Assembly (NCBI GenBank): GCA_030141605.1
Contig: JAQGDQ010000701.1
Location: 46,100-110,099, forward strand
Reading direction: 5' to 3'
Origin: Tubiluchus corallicola
Lineage: Eukaryota > Priapulida > Priapulimorpha > Priapulimorphida > Tubiluchidae
DNA: 64,000 nucleotides
Part shown: in pieces, positions 1-11,769 of the stretch
Position numbering within the stretch: the first letter of the stretch is position 1
Layout of the letters: each line of letters opens with the position of its first letter
The notes under the pieces: model-generated
What the model was told of the DNA's origin: nothing
Database searches by the model: none
Seen by the model: only the letters and a program-made list of their open reading frames with translations
Position numbers and translations under genes: made by a program

Positions 1-1700
1 ATCTACAAATTTGTCTATATGATGACATGATGGTGATTTATGAAATACTGTGAATTTTAATACTTTTTGATAGTTTTCGCTACTTTTTTGCCATGTAAGT
101 TTCCATACGAGTGGTATATTTTTATAGTGTAGACACGTATATTATGAGTCTAAAGTGTTATGCTTTTTTTATAATCTCCAATTATTGATGAAGTCAATTT
201 TGATGACTTAGTCAAACAAAAAGTGTTAACTTAATAAACTAGTCTTAAACTACTCACTTATATTTGCACAATGCACAACAATACTTTCTGCAGACCTACA
301 ATGAACATGATACGATTTTTTTTACAGTTTTGGAATAGGAAATGTGTCACACTCACGTTAGTTTACATATAAGTGCAACTGAGCTGTGGGACAATTAAAA
401 AGCAGGGAGATTAACCCACCTCGTGAAAGTAAAAAAACTTGATTGAAAATGGAAATTCATGAAGTGATAAAGAAAAAATAACGATTTCATTTCGAAGTGA
501 AATGATGCAACGAACGAACCTCATAAATGGGACGAAATAAAATACAAGAAAGACTATTACTTGTAAAAATAATTCTTGCAATATTAGGCATTTGCAAACA
601 CAAACTTAGGCACCTGGGTTGTTATATCACTATTGTAAGTATGCACACTGTTAGAAACTTATGATCCTCACTGGTATTTACGCAAAATTTGATTCCTTAA
701 CAGTTTTTTTTAAATCTAGTAATTAGGGAATGACTAGGGAGTATTATAAATTGATAAATCTCTTGTGAGACTAATTCTTTAATACTATCTATCTCTAACA
801 CTATTTATACATTTATACAAATAGTAAATAAATACTATTTCCTAAAAATAAGCCAATCAGTAATAGATGGCCTAAAACGTCAAAAATCCACAGCACTCAC
901 AGTTGAGACACGCTCAATTATACAGTTTTAAAAAAACCATATCACCTTTATGCAAGCTCAAGTTACTGAGTTACAACACCAATGGTGTAAGCATTACACA
1001 CGCATTCTAGTACACGACCCCTAGGGCAGCGAGCAAACATAATGTCAACATTTGAACTTTGGTATTGCTTGTGAACTAACCAAGGCTTCGTTACTCCCTA
1101 GTTGACCTTTAACCAGCGTGTAGGTATAGCTACAGCAGTTCAGTGCAAACGCCAGCCAGCCTGCCAAGTCTTTCTATATTAACCTTCGCACAAATCAATA
1201 CGGTGACCTCCAACAACCGCTCTGACATTTCCTCTAGCTGGAAAACTCAATGGCAGGGTCAATGTATTGTACTGGCTCGTGTTAGCTGAGCTGTTACAAA
1301 ATGGTGAAGTGTCAATTGGCTAGCTTAGGGTGTTCTTTCAGGCTTTCTGAGCCAAGTTTTTGTTGAAAATGCAGTGTAGAAATTTATAATGCAAAGCTAT
1401 GACTGCACATTACATTGCTAGCAATTTAAACTGCAATCATATTTACAAAACTAAGTGAGTCAGTTAGTGAATCAGTCAGTAAACCACAACCACTTCTCTA
1501 AACTTTGTAACTCATTGTTATATACTATCTATGATTGTTATTTTGAAGGCAAAAAAATTATTATTATTATTATTATTATGCCATGCATCACGATTACAAC
1601 ACTTGCTTAACACTCAGCAGAATTTATATATTTTTTTATAAAAAGATCAACACACAATTCTGTAAAAGCACCAAAGCAATATTAAATTAGAAAATCTGAG
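1..1700. other. Gene-free AT-rich stretch
   Basis: No open frame longer than about 60 codons and no exon-like segment with good splice sites was found here. A short (TTA)n microsatellite sits near 1,558-1,579. Otherwise I see only unique-looking AT-rich DNA. Confidence 0.5.
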
Positions 1701-1708
1701 AAATTTTG

Positions 1709-1778
1709 TACCTCAACTGGGACTCGAACCCAAGGCCTACTTTGCGGCCAATTATGCAAACCATTACACTATGGAGGC
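1709..1778 (-). tRNA. tRNA-like sequence, probably a pseudo-tRNA or SINE head
   Basis: Read on the minus strand, the segment has a B-box (GGTTCGAGTCCC) and an A-box-like TAGTGTAATGG. It folds as a cloverleaf with a paired 4-bp D stem, a 5-bp T stem and an acceptor stem with 6 of 7 pairs. The anticodon stem is poor and position 33 is C, not T; the formal anticodon would be GCA. No strong T-run terminator follows. A degenerate tRNA copy or the head of a tRNA-derived SINE is more likely than a working gene. Confidence 0.35.
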
Positions 1779-2339
1779 ACTCCGGTTTTTCAGAAATTTA
1801 CGCTATAAGCCCCCACAGGTCTATCAAGGACGAATTGTAGATATACCACAAGCATGACCTTGAAAAGGATGACCTTAAAGAAGGGATACAGTATACTTGG
1901 ATAAGTAGACCAGTTGAGAATGAGATTTTTGTCCATCAATATTCTATTATCAATTGCACAAGAAAAACAGCGGTTATAGTGAATTTCACATAGAAGCAGC
2001 TCAAGGAAAAGTTAGAAGACTACAGCACATGTCTAGAAACCTTCACATGAATATCAAGAAAAGGATGAACATTTAATACGAATGGTGCAAAGAAGCTACG
2101 AAGTGGCAACCCAACCTGACCACAAATGATTTTATACAAGGTAGACTCTGTACATACATACATCTAACATCTAACAGCAAAACTGCAGTACTGCATATGG
2201 GGAACAGCTTTTCAATGCAATGATTTCAGTTTCAGTAGGTTGCTATACCCAAGTTCTAATTTGAGTTATAATTATTTGATGAAGAGTTACATCACATAAC
2301 TAGCTTATACTTGCACTGCTGCATCAACATCTTTTCTCT

Positions 2340-2745
2340 ATACAGGCTAAAAAACTGTTATTTGTAACAAGTGGTGCAAGCAGTACTGTGGTAACTTAAA
2401 ACTTATAGAAAAGCATGTTCACGTTCAGACAATTTTCACTGACAATTTCAGACAAAAGAGCCGCTTTTAATTTCAGTTTGTTATTCTGGTTTCTGTACAG
2501 ACTAAAACATTATTATTTGTAGCAAATGTGGTAACTTAAAGCTTATAAAAAAATACGTTCACTTTCAGACAATTTTCACCGACAATTTCAGACAAAAGAG
2601 CCACTTTTAATTTCAGTTAGTTATTCTGGTTTCTGTTCAGACTAAAAAAGTATTATTTGTAGCAAGTAGTACAAGCAGTACTAGTTGCAACAATGCCACT
2701 TATAAAAAGTATGTTTAGTTTTTCAGTCCTTTTTAATTTCACTTA
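2340..2745. repeat. 140-bp tandem repeat, about 2.7 copies
   Basis: The block containing TTCAGACAATTTTCAC followed by TTTCAGACAAAAGAGCC recurs at exactly 140 bp (2,426 and 2,566), with a decayed third partial copy to about 2,745. It has no coding potential. Confidence 0.7.
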
Positions 2746-2793
2746 AAAAATTATAGAAACACATAAATAGTCTAGTTAATAATTATATAAAAG

Positions 2794-3084
2794 TTATATA
2801 GCACAGTGTATAATAATTATGTAAAACGTGAACAAACACTCAAACAATTTTAAATTCTGCTTATAAAAAATGCACTGTGCAAATTTAAAATTAGTACCTA
2901 CACAAAACTTATGGAAAATCATTATAATGTATGCAAAACAAAATAAAAAGAACTTAGCCGACCTGTCAGCAAATTTTGCCAGGTAGCAAATGATACAAAG
3001 AGCATTTACAATAGCTAGTCCAACTGTTAGCGACCTTGCCACCAAATTAATGTACACGATGCGACCCCTGTGCTATAAAGACAG
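2794..3084 (-). other. Possible transmembrane exon, unidentified
   Basis: On the minus strand an acceptor-like ATAG (about 3,085) opens a frame encoding a hydrophobic helix (LVARSLTVGLAIVNALCIIC) followed by YLAKFADR, after which the frame stays open but becomes low-complexity. The first part looks protein-like, the rest does not. No partner exon was recognised, and no family is assigned. It could be the last exon of a minus-strand membrane-protein gene or chance. Confidence 0.2.
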
Positions 3085-4746
3085 GTCATGAATGTGAGTT
3101 TAGCCTGAACCTGTTTCTGAGGTGAGGCACAGAGCACGCAGCAATTCAACATTTAAATACATTCATCACATACAGTGCATTAGTATAAATAAAATTTAAA
3201 TTACATCTCAAAGGTAACATGATGTGGTTAAAAGCTGTTCAGAAGTTACATTACTTAAGAAAAGCAAAACATACACGAAACCCGAGAATTAAATCAGAAA
3301 CAATTAAATTTAAAAATTTACGAGGTAATAAAAACGTTCTAGGTTTTCATTCAGTTATTTGCTAAACGATCTGCAATGTAACATATATGAACACTGGCAT
3401 TAAAATCTCACGTTCTACTTGAATAGCCATAACTAATTTTAGTTTTAGATGTGACTGTGGAGAATTTTATAGGAGAAACTGATTTCTTTACAATATGACC
3501 AACATGTAAGCCGCATCAATGTCTGCATGATGTGCAGACATTTTGACTACATGTTACATTACAACACGTGTTGTAAGACACTGACAATTTCGGTACCGGA
3601 CTCATTTCGAATATCCTATAATTACTACAGATCCCTGCCGGAAATTTAGGTTTAATATGCGGCACAAGAATACGTGATATATTTGATAAATATATTATCA
3701 GACAAAATAGCTAAAGTCATCAAACTTTATATTTAGTTCTGAGTGAATCCATGTAGTTTAAATTGCCGAGGCAATTCATTATGTTTGCTTATTGTCTTAC
3801 TTATTTAAATAATTGAAAATGGAACGTAAAATCATCGGCCGTGTTCTCTGCTTGCTTACCGTGTATAAGGTACAGTCTACAGTGACAATAACAGCATCTT
3901 GTCACCGCCATTCTTATCTAAAACGTTTTGATTGTAGGTAGCAACTTGGGCTCCCTGCAATGTGGACGCAAAAATTTGAATATTTTCTGGAAAAGTTTCT
4001 GTTTTTGTGCTGCTATTGTGCACACTAAATATGTTGTTTTGTATACTATAATACAAAAATTAGAATTTCACTATTACCCCATACAGAACAGAGTTACACT
4101 AGTTTGCAAATTTGAATACGGAATAATTTCAAGTCACCATACTAATTTACGTTCATGTAGGTAATGTAACACAGTTATTAAAATGGCTACAATTCTTTAA
4201 ACAGTCTCAATTCTTGTTGTACTTGACCAATTTTCAAAACACAACTCGGTCTTCATACCAGCCTTCATTTTTATTTCGGTTCGGCCATCAGTTCGGCTTC
4301 TAACAAAAATTCGGTTTCTGTATCAGTTTTAAATTTCTGCTTCCGTAACGAACCCTGATCACAACCTAAACTAATTTTGAATAGTATGAATATTTAACTG
4401 ATAAATTTAATGGCAACCAATAACAATGGAAATTATAAAATTGTCCACTGTGATTCTATATGGTGTTTGTGAGGCAGACGCATATTAAAAGATTTGCAAC
4501 ATAACCTTAGAAGAAACACATGGTCTTCCAAAAATTTTAAGTATTTTAAAAGTACTACATCACGACATCACTTCAGGTTTCAAGTTCAAAGCACAACAAG
4601 AATTTTGGTCAACACGAAATTGAAACATATTTACTTAGGAAAGAAGTAACTTATAATTTTTGTGCATGCAGTTTATTTTCAATTTTTGCTGTTCATGTAT
4701 TAGATAATTCACGTTTTCCGAAATTTCCATTTTACAGAGAGAGAAG

Positions 4747-5290
4747 CAGAGGCGGCCCATAGCTAAAATTAGTTGGTGTGCTGCTCCAGAAAATGTTTGA
4801 CCATTGTTTCAGTACTGTGTAAAACGAAACAAATATATGTAATTTTAATGTTGTAATTTGTAATAATTATTGTAATTTTAAACAAACAAACATACAAAAA
4901 TTTATACAAAAACTTGATAAAATCCTAAACCAAAAAAATTTTGCTTACGAATACCCTAAATTGCCACAGGTCAAGAATATGCTGGTACACGGTTTTTAAG
5001 CACGTGACAACTGACAACAAACTGTGTGAGCGACAGTACTTTCTCTACCTAGCAGCAGATGCTAGCAGTGCAGCATACAGCATGTTATCTTACACATGTG
5101 CACATGGCCACAACAGCACAACAGCCAAACACACCACTGTGCTTGGCTGTGAAGCAAACAGTTCCACCCTCACAAATTCCGGTTCCTTAGAACCAAAGAA
5201 AACAGACTTTTATATTGAATATTACCGATAACATTGAGTGAAAATAGGGAGTGCTGCGGTTCTACAGTACCTATACACGAGCCCCCACCG
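4747..5290 (+). mobile_element. hAT-like MITE, family E copy 1
   Basis: The ends are CAGAGGCGGC and GCCCCCACCG, flanked by a perfect 8-bp duplication GAGAGAAG (4,739-4,746 and 5,291-5,298). Three related copies in the window share the consensus terminus CAGTGGCGGCTCGT and internal sequence. An 8-bp duplication with short inverted ends fits the hAT superfamily. No transposase is present, so it is non-autonomous. The small open frame at 4,941-5,231 lies wholly inside the element. Confidence 0.8.
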
Positions 5291-5866
5291 GAGAGAAGCT
5301 TCAAGCTTCATGGCCCTGACAGTAAGGAAAAATTCTGGCCGTTCATGTTCTATAATAGTTATTATAAATTCATGTAACTAATGAATTTCCAACAATTATG
5401 TCACATTGCACATAAAGCGGCAACATGCAAACGAATAAACAAGGTCCCTAATAAAAAATGAAACTAAAATTAAATAGGATTAAGACTTTTTTGGTAGAAA
5501 ATAATTAATTACATGGCAAATCTATAACAATATTAACAATGGGCACCATCTTCCATGTACAACAAAATTGTCACTGGCACAGCATCTCAGGTGCAGCTAC
5601 CATACAATTAAAAATAATTTGTAAAATCAAAGTTAAATACACAAATATATCATACTGATACTGCTTTTAAAAAGGAGTACCCAAGTGAACTATTAACCTG
5701 TGGACAAGCCCAACCTGTCAGTCAGAATACCTCAGTACAGCTCAGTAACGATTATGTGGCTTTAAAAAATTATTAAGTGGTTCTAAAAACTCGAAATATA
5801 GTCAGAAATTTACTAAAGCAAGTTTTTAACAATTCTTAACTTTTTATGACATATTTAAAAACTTAC

Positions 5867-6060
5867 CAAAATAATTATCCGAACACAAGCTACCTAAGCA
5901 TCGAAAACAACGTTGTCTCCTCCGTTCCTCACAACAAAGGTCACAGTTCACGACCTTTGGTAAATGACGTCATACAAGCGGCGACCATGATTGGACAAGA
6001 ATGAGGTCATGCTGAGATTGGTTCAGTGCAGACGAACGAATTATTGGCTTTGGAAAGCTA
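5867..6060 (-). promoter_or_regulatory. Promoter-like patch with CRE and CCAAT boxes
   Basis: A perfect CRE palindrome ATGACGTCAT lies at 5,964-5,973, followed by three ATTGG motifs (CCAAT on the minus strand) near 5,990, 6,016 and 6,042. Just to the left, the minus strand has a good splice donor (TTTTG/GTAAGT, exon end 5,867), so 5,867 to about 5,940 may be a noncoding first exon of a minus-strand gene. A second TGACGTC lies near 6,473. The motifs are seen; promoter function is inferred. Confidence 0.35.
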
Positions 6061-8657
6061 AATTTAAAGCAATATTAAATTGTTGTGCTCTCAAATACTT
6101 AATGTACATACATTTTTTCGATTGTCACTTTGCACTTTTTTAAACAACACCAGTTTACGGAACGCTGCTCGCAGATCTTGTTTGTTACTGCGCAAATCAG
6201 CAACGTTATAGATGCATCCAAAGTGATCGTGCCTGGCTGCAGGGCTGCATGCTTATAATAGTGACCGAAATTAAGCATCTTTGGGCTTGCTAAAGGAAAA
6301 GCCAAGCCTCTTGCAAAGTTTGGCTGATTTCAATGTTCGCAGAAAATGTTAGAAGGATATAGTTAGTAAAAAGTGTGATAATTAAGCATCCTGTGTAATT
6401 AGTAAAATCACTTTAAAGTCACAATCAGTTCACGCTTGGGTGCTCCCATTTTGAACGCCCATTCTTCCTCCAATGACGTCGTTCGAAGACCAAAGAAAAG
6501 CAGCACACTGCCAATTTCTGTTGAAAGCAAAATAAGTTTTTACAAAAAATTAAATAAACAATTAAGTTTTGTAATAATTGTTTTGCATGAATATTAAGGA
6601 AGTGGCACAAGTTTGAAATAGCTAACCAGCACACATTTACGGAAAGCCATAATGCGCTTGCCAAAAGTCACAGAGCCCACCAGTTATGTCATAATTTTCA
6701 TGTGAACAGCGGTTATTACCACGATTTAAAGTTTCTATACAGGGGTAGTATAAATTAACTTTGTGCTTTATAGACGTCGTTTTTGCAAATTTCTTTGTCA
6801 TAGTTTTCTATGTTTAGGTGATAACAGTAAAATAAACCCAACAAGCTAAGCGCCTTGTCCTTTCCTTTATTAAATGAATGGATGCTCACAGCGATTTTAA
6901 CATGGCGAAGGAAACAGCTTTTGTTGGTCAAAGGAAGAAGCAACACGCAAACAACATTTATTGCACTTTAATGTACAATTAAAAATAATGAAAACACGAT
7001 ACAAAATATGCGCATAGAATGCTTTGTTAAAAATGAAAACAAATTTAATTATTTCTTATGTCCTGCCAAACGAACGTTGATACCGCCATATATTTCAAAA
7101 GAATGACGTAAGCTGGTGTATGCTGGGCAGCGTGAATGCTGTGAAGGCAAGCTGTGTGAATGTACGCGTTGCAAAATTTCTACAGTTGTGTTCTGATGTT
7201 GTGTTTAACTGTGTTTATTTAGAAATTAGTCATTCGATCAATTATGATCAAATTTAAAGTTGTTACATTGCTTTAATCTACAGCATTACACCTTAAAATG
7301 GGTAAGTAATTAACATTAATTGTGTACAGATTTTTCTCAACTTTTAGATGCGCATATAAACTTGCCAGCACGTTTACAGAATTTGCTCTATAAGTGTTTA
7401 TATTGCACGGAAACTGGATGATGCCATTTTTCATCTAAAATGAGAGCGCACAAGAATAAAGTAATCACAACTTTAAATTGATTTTACTAACTACACGAGA
7501 TGCTTATCACAATTTTATTGCTGAAATTTTCAATTTTTATCTCATATATTCACATATTAAAATAAGCTCAACTTCACGTGAGACTTGGCGTTTTCTTTAA
7601 TTTGAGAAGCGTCGCATCTAAGAAGATATATCATTGACAGTGCAACATATTAGGTTCCGTTCCTGCCGCCACCATAGGTATAGTAAGAATTGGTCTTGCT
7701 AAAAAGTGCTCAACAATGGCTCACAGTGCTCTGTTTTTATTATTGGAGTAATTAAGCATAATAATTATAAGTAGTAAAACCAAATGTGGCAAGAAAAAGA
7801 CAGCTAAAGTTTTAAATCTTAAATCTTAATAAAGACAGCTAAATGTATATTAGCAAACAGTAAATATTAGTATAAGTGATCGCATCTCTTCAAGCCTGGG
7901 AGACTGGTCTGCTTTATAAACACCCAATATATCTGAAGGTAATGATCCACGTATAGGCCTTGAACCACACAACAATGCTCTACAATTATAATCACATTTT
8001 CGTCAAATTCATTTGGCATCGTAATACGTTCTAGCTAATCGAAGAAGGACTTAATTTGAATAATTTCTTCTAATCCAAAGTTTTTATTTCATTTTATTTT
8101 ATATTCCTGAAAAAATTGTGGCATTAAATTTTTCTATTATGTACGTGCACTTAGCTGACTGTTTCACGAGCATGTGTTATGTTAGAATATTGAATTTTTG
8201 CAATTGTTAATACTGTAACTATAATTGTAGTTCTACAGTCCTGACTCCACACAATTATACAGAAATATCGAAAAGAGATGCCAAAAAAATCGAAAATATT
8301 TTTTTACATCATGATTTAATATAATTTATTTTTTATGCGTTTTTATGGCATAATAAATCTTAATATATTTACAGCAAAATTTAGAGTATATTTTTAGCCT
8401 AATCATTTCCTTAAGTCTCAATTCAAGGACTAACAGTGCGTCAGCACTCATCAGTCATAGATACATTTTTTTGGTATGGGTAACAAACAAACGCAAGAGC
8501 AAATCTCCTAGTGCGTGAAATCCGTGAATGCGCAGTAAAACATGTGGTATTTACATGGTGCAAAAAAAACAGTAATTTTTTGTTATTTCACTAATTTTGT
8601 ATCCTTACTTTAATTAGTAGGCACTAACAAGTTCAGTGACGCAGAAATCTCTTTATA
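6061..8657. other. Gene-free stretch upstream of the GON7-like gene
   Basis: No coding exon was recognised. A strong donor-like AAAATGG/GTAAGT at about 7,303 could end a noncoding first exon of the downstream plus-strand gene. Using that ATG and splicing to the acceptor at 8,621 gives an immediate stop, so it is not a coding start by that route. The remainder is AT-rich without obvious repeats. Confidence 0.35.
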
Positions 8658-9263
8658 ATGAAGCGCGGTGACTTACAAATGTGTATAACAAAAAAGGATG
8701 GCGGAAAGATACAGCTGACATATCCTGGTCCTCGAAGTGAAAGTGCCCTGGGTAACGGGAGTGGTGATTCCAATACGCATAGTATTTGCAGTAATTATTA
8801 CAAACTACTAATTAACTCCTGTCGCGAATTGCAAGAGAAATCTAACCAAATCGTTACAGAAATAGTTGACGACGAAAAAAGCAAAAGCAGTGCGGCTCAC
8901 GTTTTTCCAGGCAGCGTGGAATCAGAATTCAGTGAATCGTCTGATGAAGGTACTGCAACCAAGCAAATCTCCTTCTGACTGCTAATTGTTGTCATGTTAG
9001 ATACACAAAATAAGTTTTCTTGTAGCTCTTTCTCTTTGTAAGTGTACAGTTTGTTCCTCTCATATTTTGTTTGTGACTGTGCGATGAATTATAAACTCAA
9101 AAAATTAAAAAATGCTAGCACTTATTATTGTTTATTGCACTTATTTTGTCTCTCTTCCATCTGATGATTATGGCAGCTCAAAGAATTATCAATTTTTCTG
9201 TTGCTTTTAGGTTCAGAAGAAGATGTGAAGACACAGCCGCAACTGAAAAAGCAAAAATCTTGA
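8658..9263 (+). CDS. GON7: GON7-like small acidic protein, two exons
   Basis: Exons 8,658-8,949 and 9,211-9,263 join in phase 1 (GATGAAG/GTACTG to TTGCTTTTAG/GTTCAG) to give 114 aa. The N-terminal part has a short beta-like segment (KIQLTYPGPRSESA). A predicted helix follows (YYKLLINSCRELQEKSNQIV), and the tail is acidic and ends in a basic KKQKS. Length, order (strand, helix with an LQxxxN-like pattern, acidic tail, basic end) and small size resemble GON7, the disordered subunit of the KEOPS complex that makes t6A on tRNAs. GON7 diverges quickly, so the match rests on layout and faint similarity only. If the intron is retained the frame ends at 8,978. A 5' noncoding exon may exist, since an acceptor-like TTAGTAG lies just upstream (8,621). 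Any other short acidic nuclear protein is an alternative. Confidence 0.45.
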
Positions 9264-9360
9264 AATAGACAAAATTATCCTCTGTTAGCTGTTATTCTAG
9301 ACTACTTAAAGTATGACCTATTTATTACATACAATGACTATGTGTCGTATGATGTAACTC

Positions 9361-9746
9361 AATAAGCCTTTTTACAGTTCCAGCGATTGATGATGATCGT
9401 GAAAAGGTCAAAGATTAAGTAGACAACGCCATTGCGTACATCTGACAAACCATCGTAGACCTTACTATTGTAATAGTAACATGTTTTAACAAAGTCGCTA
9501 GAACCTTACATGGTTCATTTTTCTTGTTCCCAAGCAAGATCCTGCTAGTAAATCACTCTATGCACAGACTAATGCATAAATAAGTAAAGTCCACGTAAAA
9601 CAACTGAAGTTCCTGAACTGGTGATGTGGACGACTTTGCTTTACTCGCATGTCACATGACGGCTGCAGTTAAGTGTTGCTGTGGTATCTACACTTTGACC
9701 TGCAGTAATTGTGCATACGCACAACGAAACTGTGAAAAGGCTTATT
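9361..9746 (+). mobile_element. MITE, family H copy 1
   Basis: Inverted ends AATAAGCCTTTTTACAGTT and AACTGTGAAAAGGCTTATT bound a 386-bp unit. A second copy lies at 59,981-60,348 with matching internal sequence such as GATGATGATCGTGAAAAGG. No transposase. It fills the gap between the GON7-like stop codon and the DUSP23-like first exon, so any DUSP23 promoter would lie in or beside it. Confidence 0.7.
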
Positions 9747-9819
9747 ATTATTAATACTTTATGAAAATGAACATTGTCATGCTTTATTAAAAGCATTGTT
9801 ATATTAACAGCATTTCCAG

Positions 9820-10687
9820 ATGTCAGCATTTAGCAATGAGCCGCCCATTAACTTTTCATGGATAGATGACAAGTTGGCTGCCTGTGCTTTTCCCAGCACA
9901 GTGGGGCAGCTGAAATGGCTGCATTCACAAGGAATTACTCTACTTGTTAACTTGGCCGCTGAAAAGAGGGTGGGCATTGAAGCTTGTCCTGGTCTCACTT
10001 GTATTGACATAAAAATCAGGTAAGGCAATGAATTACTATATTACCTAGCTATATTAATGCAAAACTGGACCCAATCTTAAAATGTATGACAAAACAATCT
10101 ACTCTTTAAATATTCAAAGAGATACTATTTTTTCAAAAATGACGTGAAAGAATTATTACCACACAAACACTATTTTGCGTTCGTGCCACTAGTTTCTCGC
10201 ATTTTACATTTAAGATGAAACGATTTTTTTTTCGAATATGCACACTTCTGAAAAATAGGCCAAGTGTTGCTCTGAGGAATATACCATGACAGAACAGGAA
10301 GCTCACTCTTTCTCCTTTCAGTCTGCAGATCAAGATTTGATTTTCTTATTGACATGAAATGCATTTCAGTTCACTATTCCTTGTGATTGCTACAGTAAAA
10401 AATATTTCAGAAACTTTGGAGTGCCGACGCTGCGTCAAGTCGAGGATTTCTTGCATTTACTGAAGAGGACGACAGAAAAAGGAGATGCCGTAGCCGTGTG
10501 TTGTCTCATGGGACGTGGTCGAACTGGAGTTATGCTTGCCTGTTATCTACTGCACAAAAATCGATGCTCGGCAGAAGAGGCAATACGTACGGTCCGAACT
10601 CTTCGACCTCGATCTATCGATAGTAAGAAACAGGAGGAATTTATGGAACTGTGGGAGAAACACATTTTGTGCAGCAGTAAAGTTTGA
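9820..10687 (+). CDS. DUSP23: DUSP23-like dual-specificity phosphatase
   Basis: Exons 9,820-10,019 and 10,411-10,687 join in phase 2 (ATCAG/GTAAGG to ATTTCAG/AAAC) to give 158 aa, close to the 150 aa of human DUSP23. Recognisable blocks are NFSWIDDKLAACAFPS near the N-terminus, CPGLTCIDI in the middle, the P-loop VCCLMGRGRTGVMLACYLL, and LRPRSID. These follow DUSP23 in order and spacing. The family removes phosphate using a Cys nucleophile and Arg in the P-loop (here C98 and R104, both present). Two usual active-site residues differ: the P-loop His is Cys (C97), and the acid-loop Asp is Asn (N68), so activity may be reduced. An acceptor at 9,810-9,811 lies just before the ATG, suggesting a 5' noncoding exon. 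A hAT-like element begins 32 bp after the stop. Confidence 0.88.
10075..10205 (+). repeat. Interspersed repeat J, copy in DUSP23 intron
   Basis: This piece of the DUSP23 intron, including ACGTGAAAGAATTATTACC and CACAAACAC, recurs at 57,640-57,780. A short inverted part lies at about 23,795-23,830. Ends and class are unclear. Confidence 0.5.
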
Positions 10688-10718
10688 AGCAAGAATTTTT
10701 GTATAATCACTGTGCGGT

Positions 10719-11243
10719 CAGTGGCAGCTTGTAGCTAAGATTAGTGGCTGCGCTGCTTTCAGAATATTTTAATATTGTGTGAAAACTTAAACTGTGAAGT
10801 TCGCTTACAGCCACGGAACTTATTTTTTGGAGATGCAACGAGCCCATGATTAAACTATTTAAATTGAAAACTGTGAATTAAATAGGAGGAGGCATTAATT
10901 AAACAGAATAGCTGGAGGTATCATTATCATCTAATTCTACACAATCACATTCAAGAATATAGTACACGGTTTTTAAGAACAGCACACGCTGAGTCGGCAC
11001 TGCGTGAGTGACAGTGCTTTCCCTACGCAGCTTCTTATCTCGGGCATGTGCACATGGCTGCATACACACAACAGCCAAACACCGCACCGCTGGAATTGTG
11101 AAACGCGCAGTTCCGTCACGTGCTGTGATTCCGTACAAGGATTTGCAAGTATAAAGATTGAATTAAAGGAAAAAGATTCGTTATATTGAGTGAAAATAGG
11201 AAGTGTAGCAGTTTCACAGTACCTATAACATGAGCCACCACTG
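10719..11243 (+). mobile_element. hAT-like MITE, family E copy 2
   Basis: The ends are CAGTGGCAGCTTGTAGCTA and GAGCCACCACTG. The flanking 8-mers TGTGCGGT and CGTACGAT agree at 5 of 8 positions and differ only by transitions, consistent with a decayed 8-bp target duplication. It starts 32 bp after the DUSP23-like stop and so probably supplies most of that gene's 3' UTR; an ATTAAA motif lies inside it near 10,875. Confidence 0.75.
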
Positions 11244-11769
11244 CGTACGATTCACTCATGTTCATGGGTCTGAAGCAAGCCGTAGCGTGAAGGCTAATGA
11301 TGTATCAGAAACAACTGATAGTCCCTGATTTAGAATTCGGACTTGCATGGAATGTGAGTAAGAAGTAAACTACTGTGCAATGTGAAAAACTACAAGTAAA
11401 ATCAATGTTGAATAGCTGAATGCATAAAAAACAATAGTTATTCTCAAATACTGTATTTTATTTGCAATAATATTCACATCCATGCATCTCCTGTAACAAT
11501 TAACACTTATCAGTTTATACTGCTGGTGATATTACCATATTATGTTTACACATCCCTGATGGGGAAATTATTTGCTTGTATTCTCTTTTGTGGATAGATT
11601 GCTTACTGATTCAACCCATCATGGCATGTGTATACTAGGTTGTTGCATTCTGGGATTACAGCTCACGCGAGCTTGTTTTGTAAGCAGCAACTGATTTTAC
11701 AATAGCTATAATAATGTGTAAGGATGGCTTGTGTGCAGCAGTTTTTTAGCTGGACGAATATTTGATATA

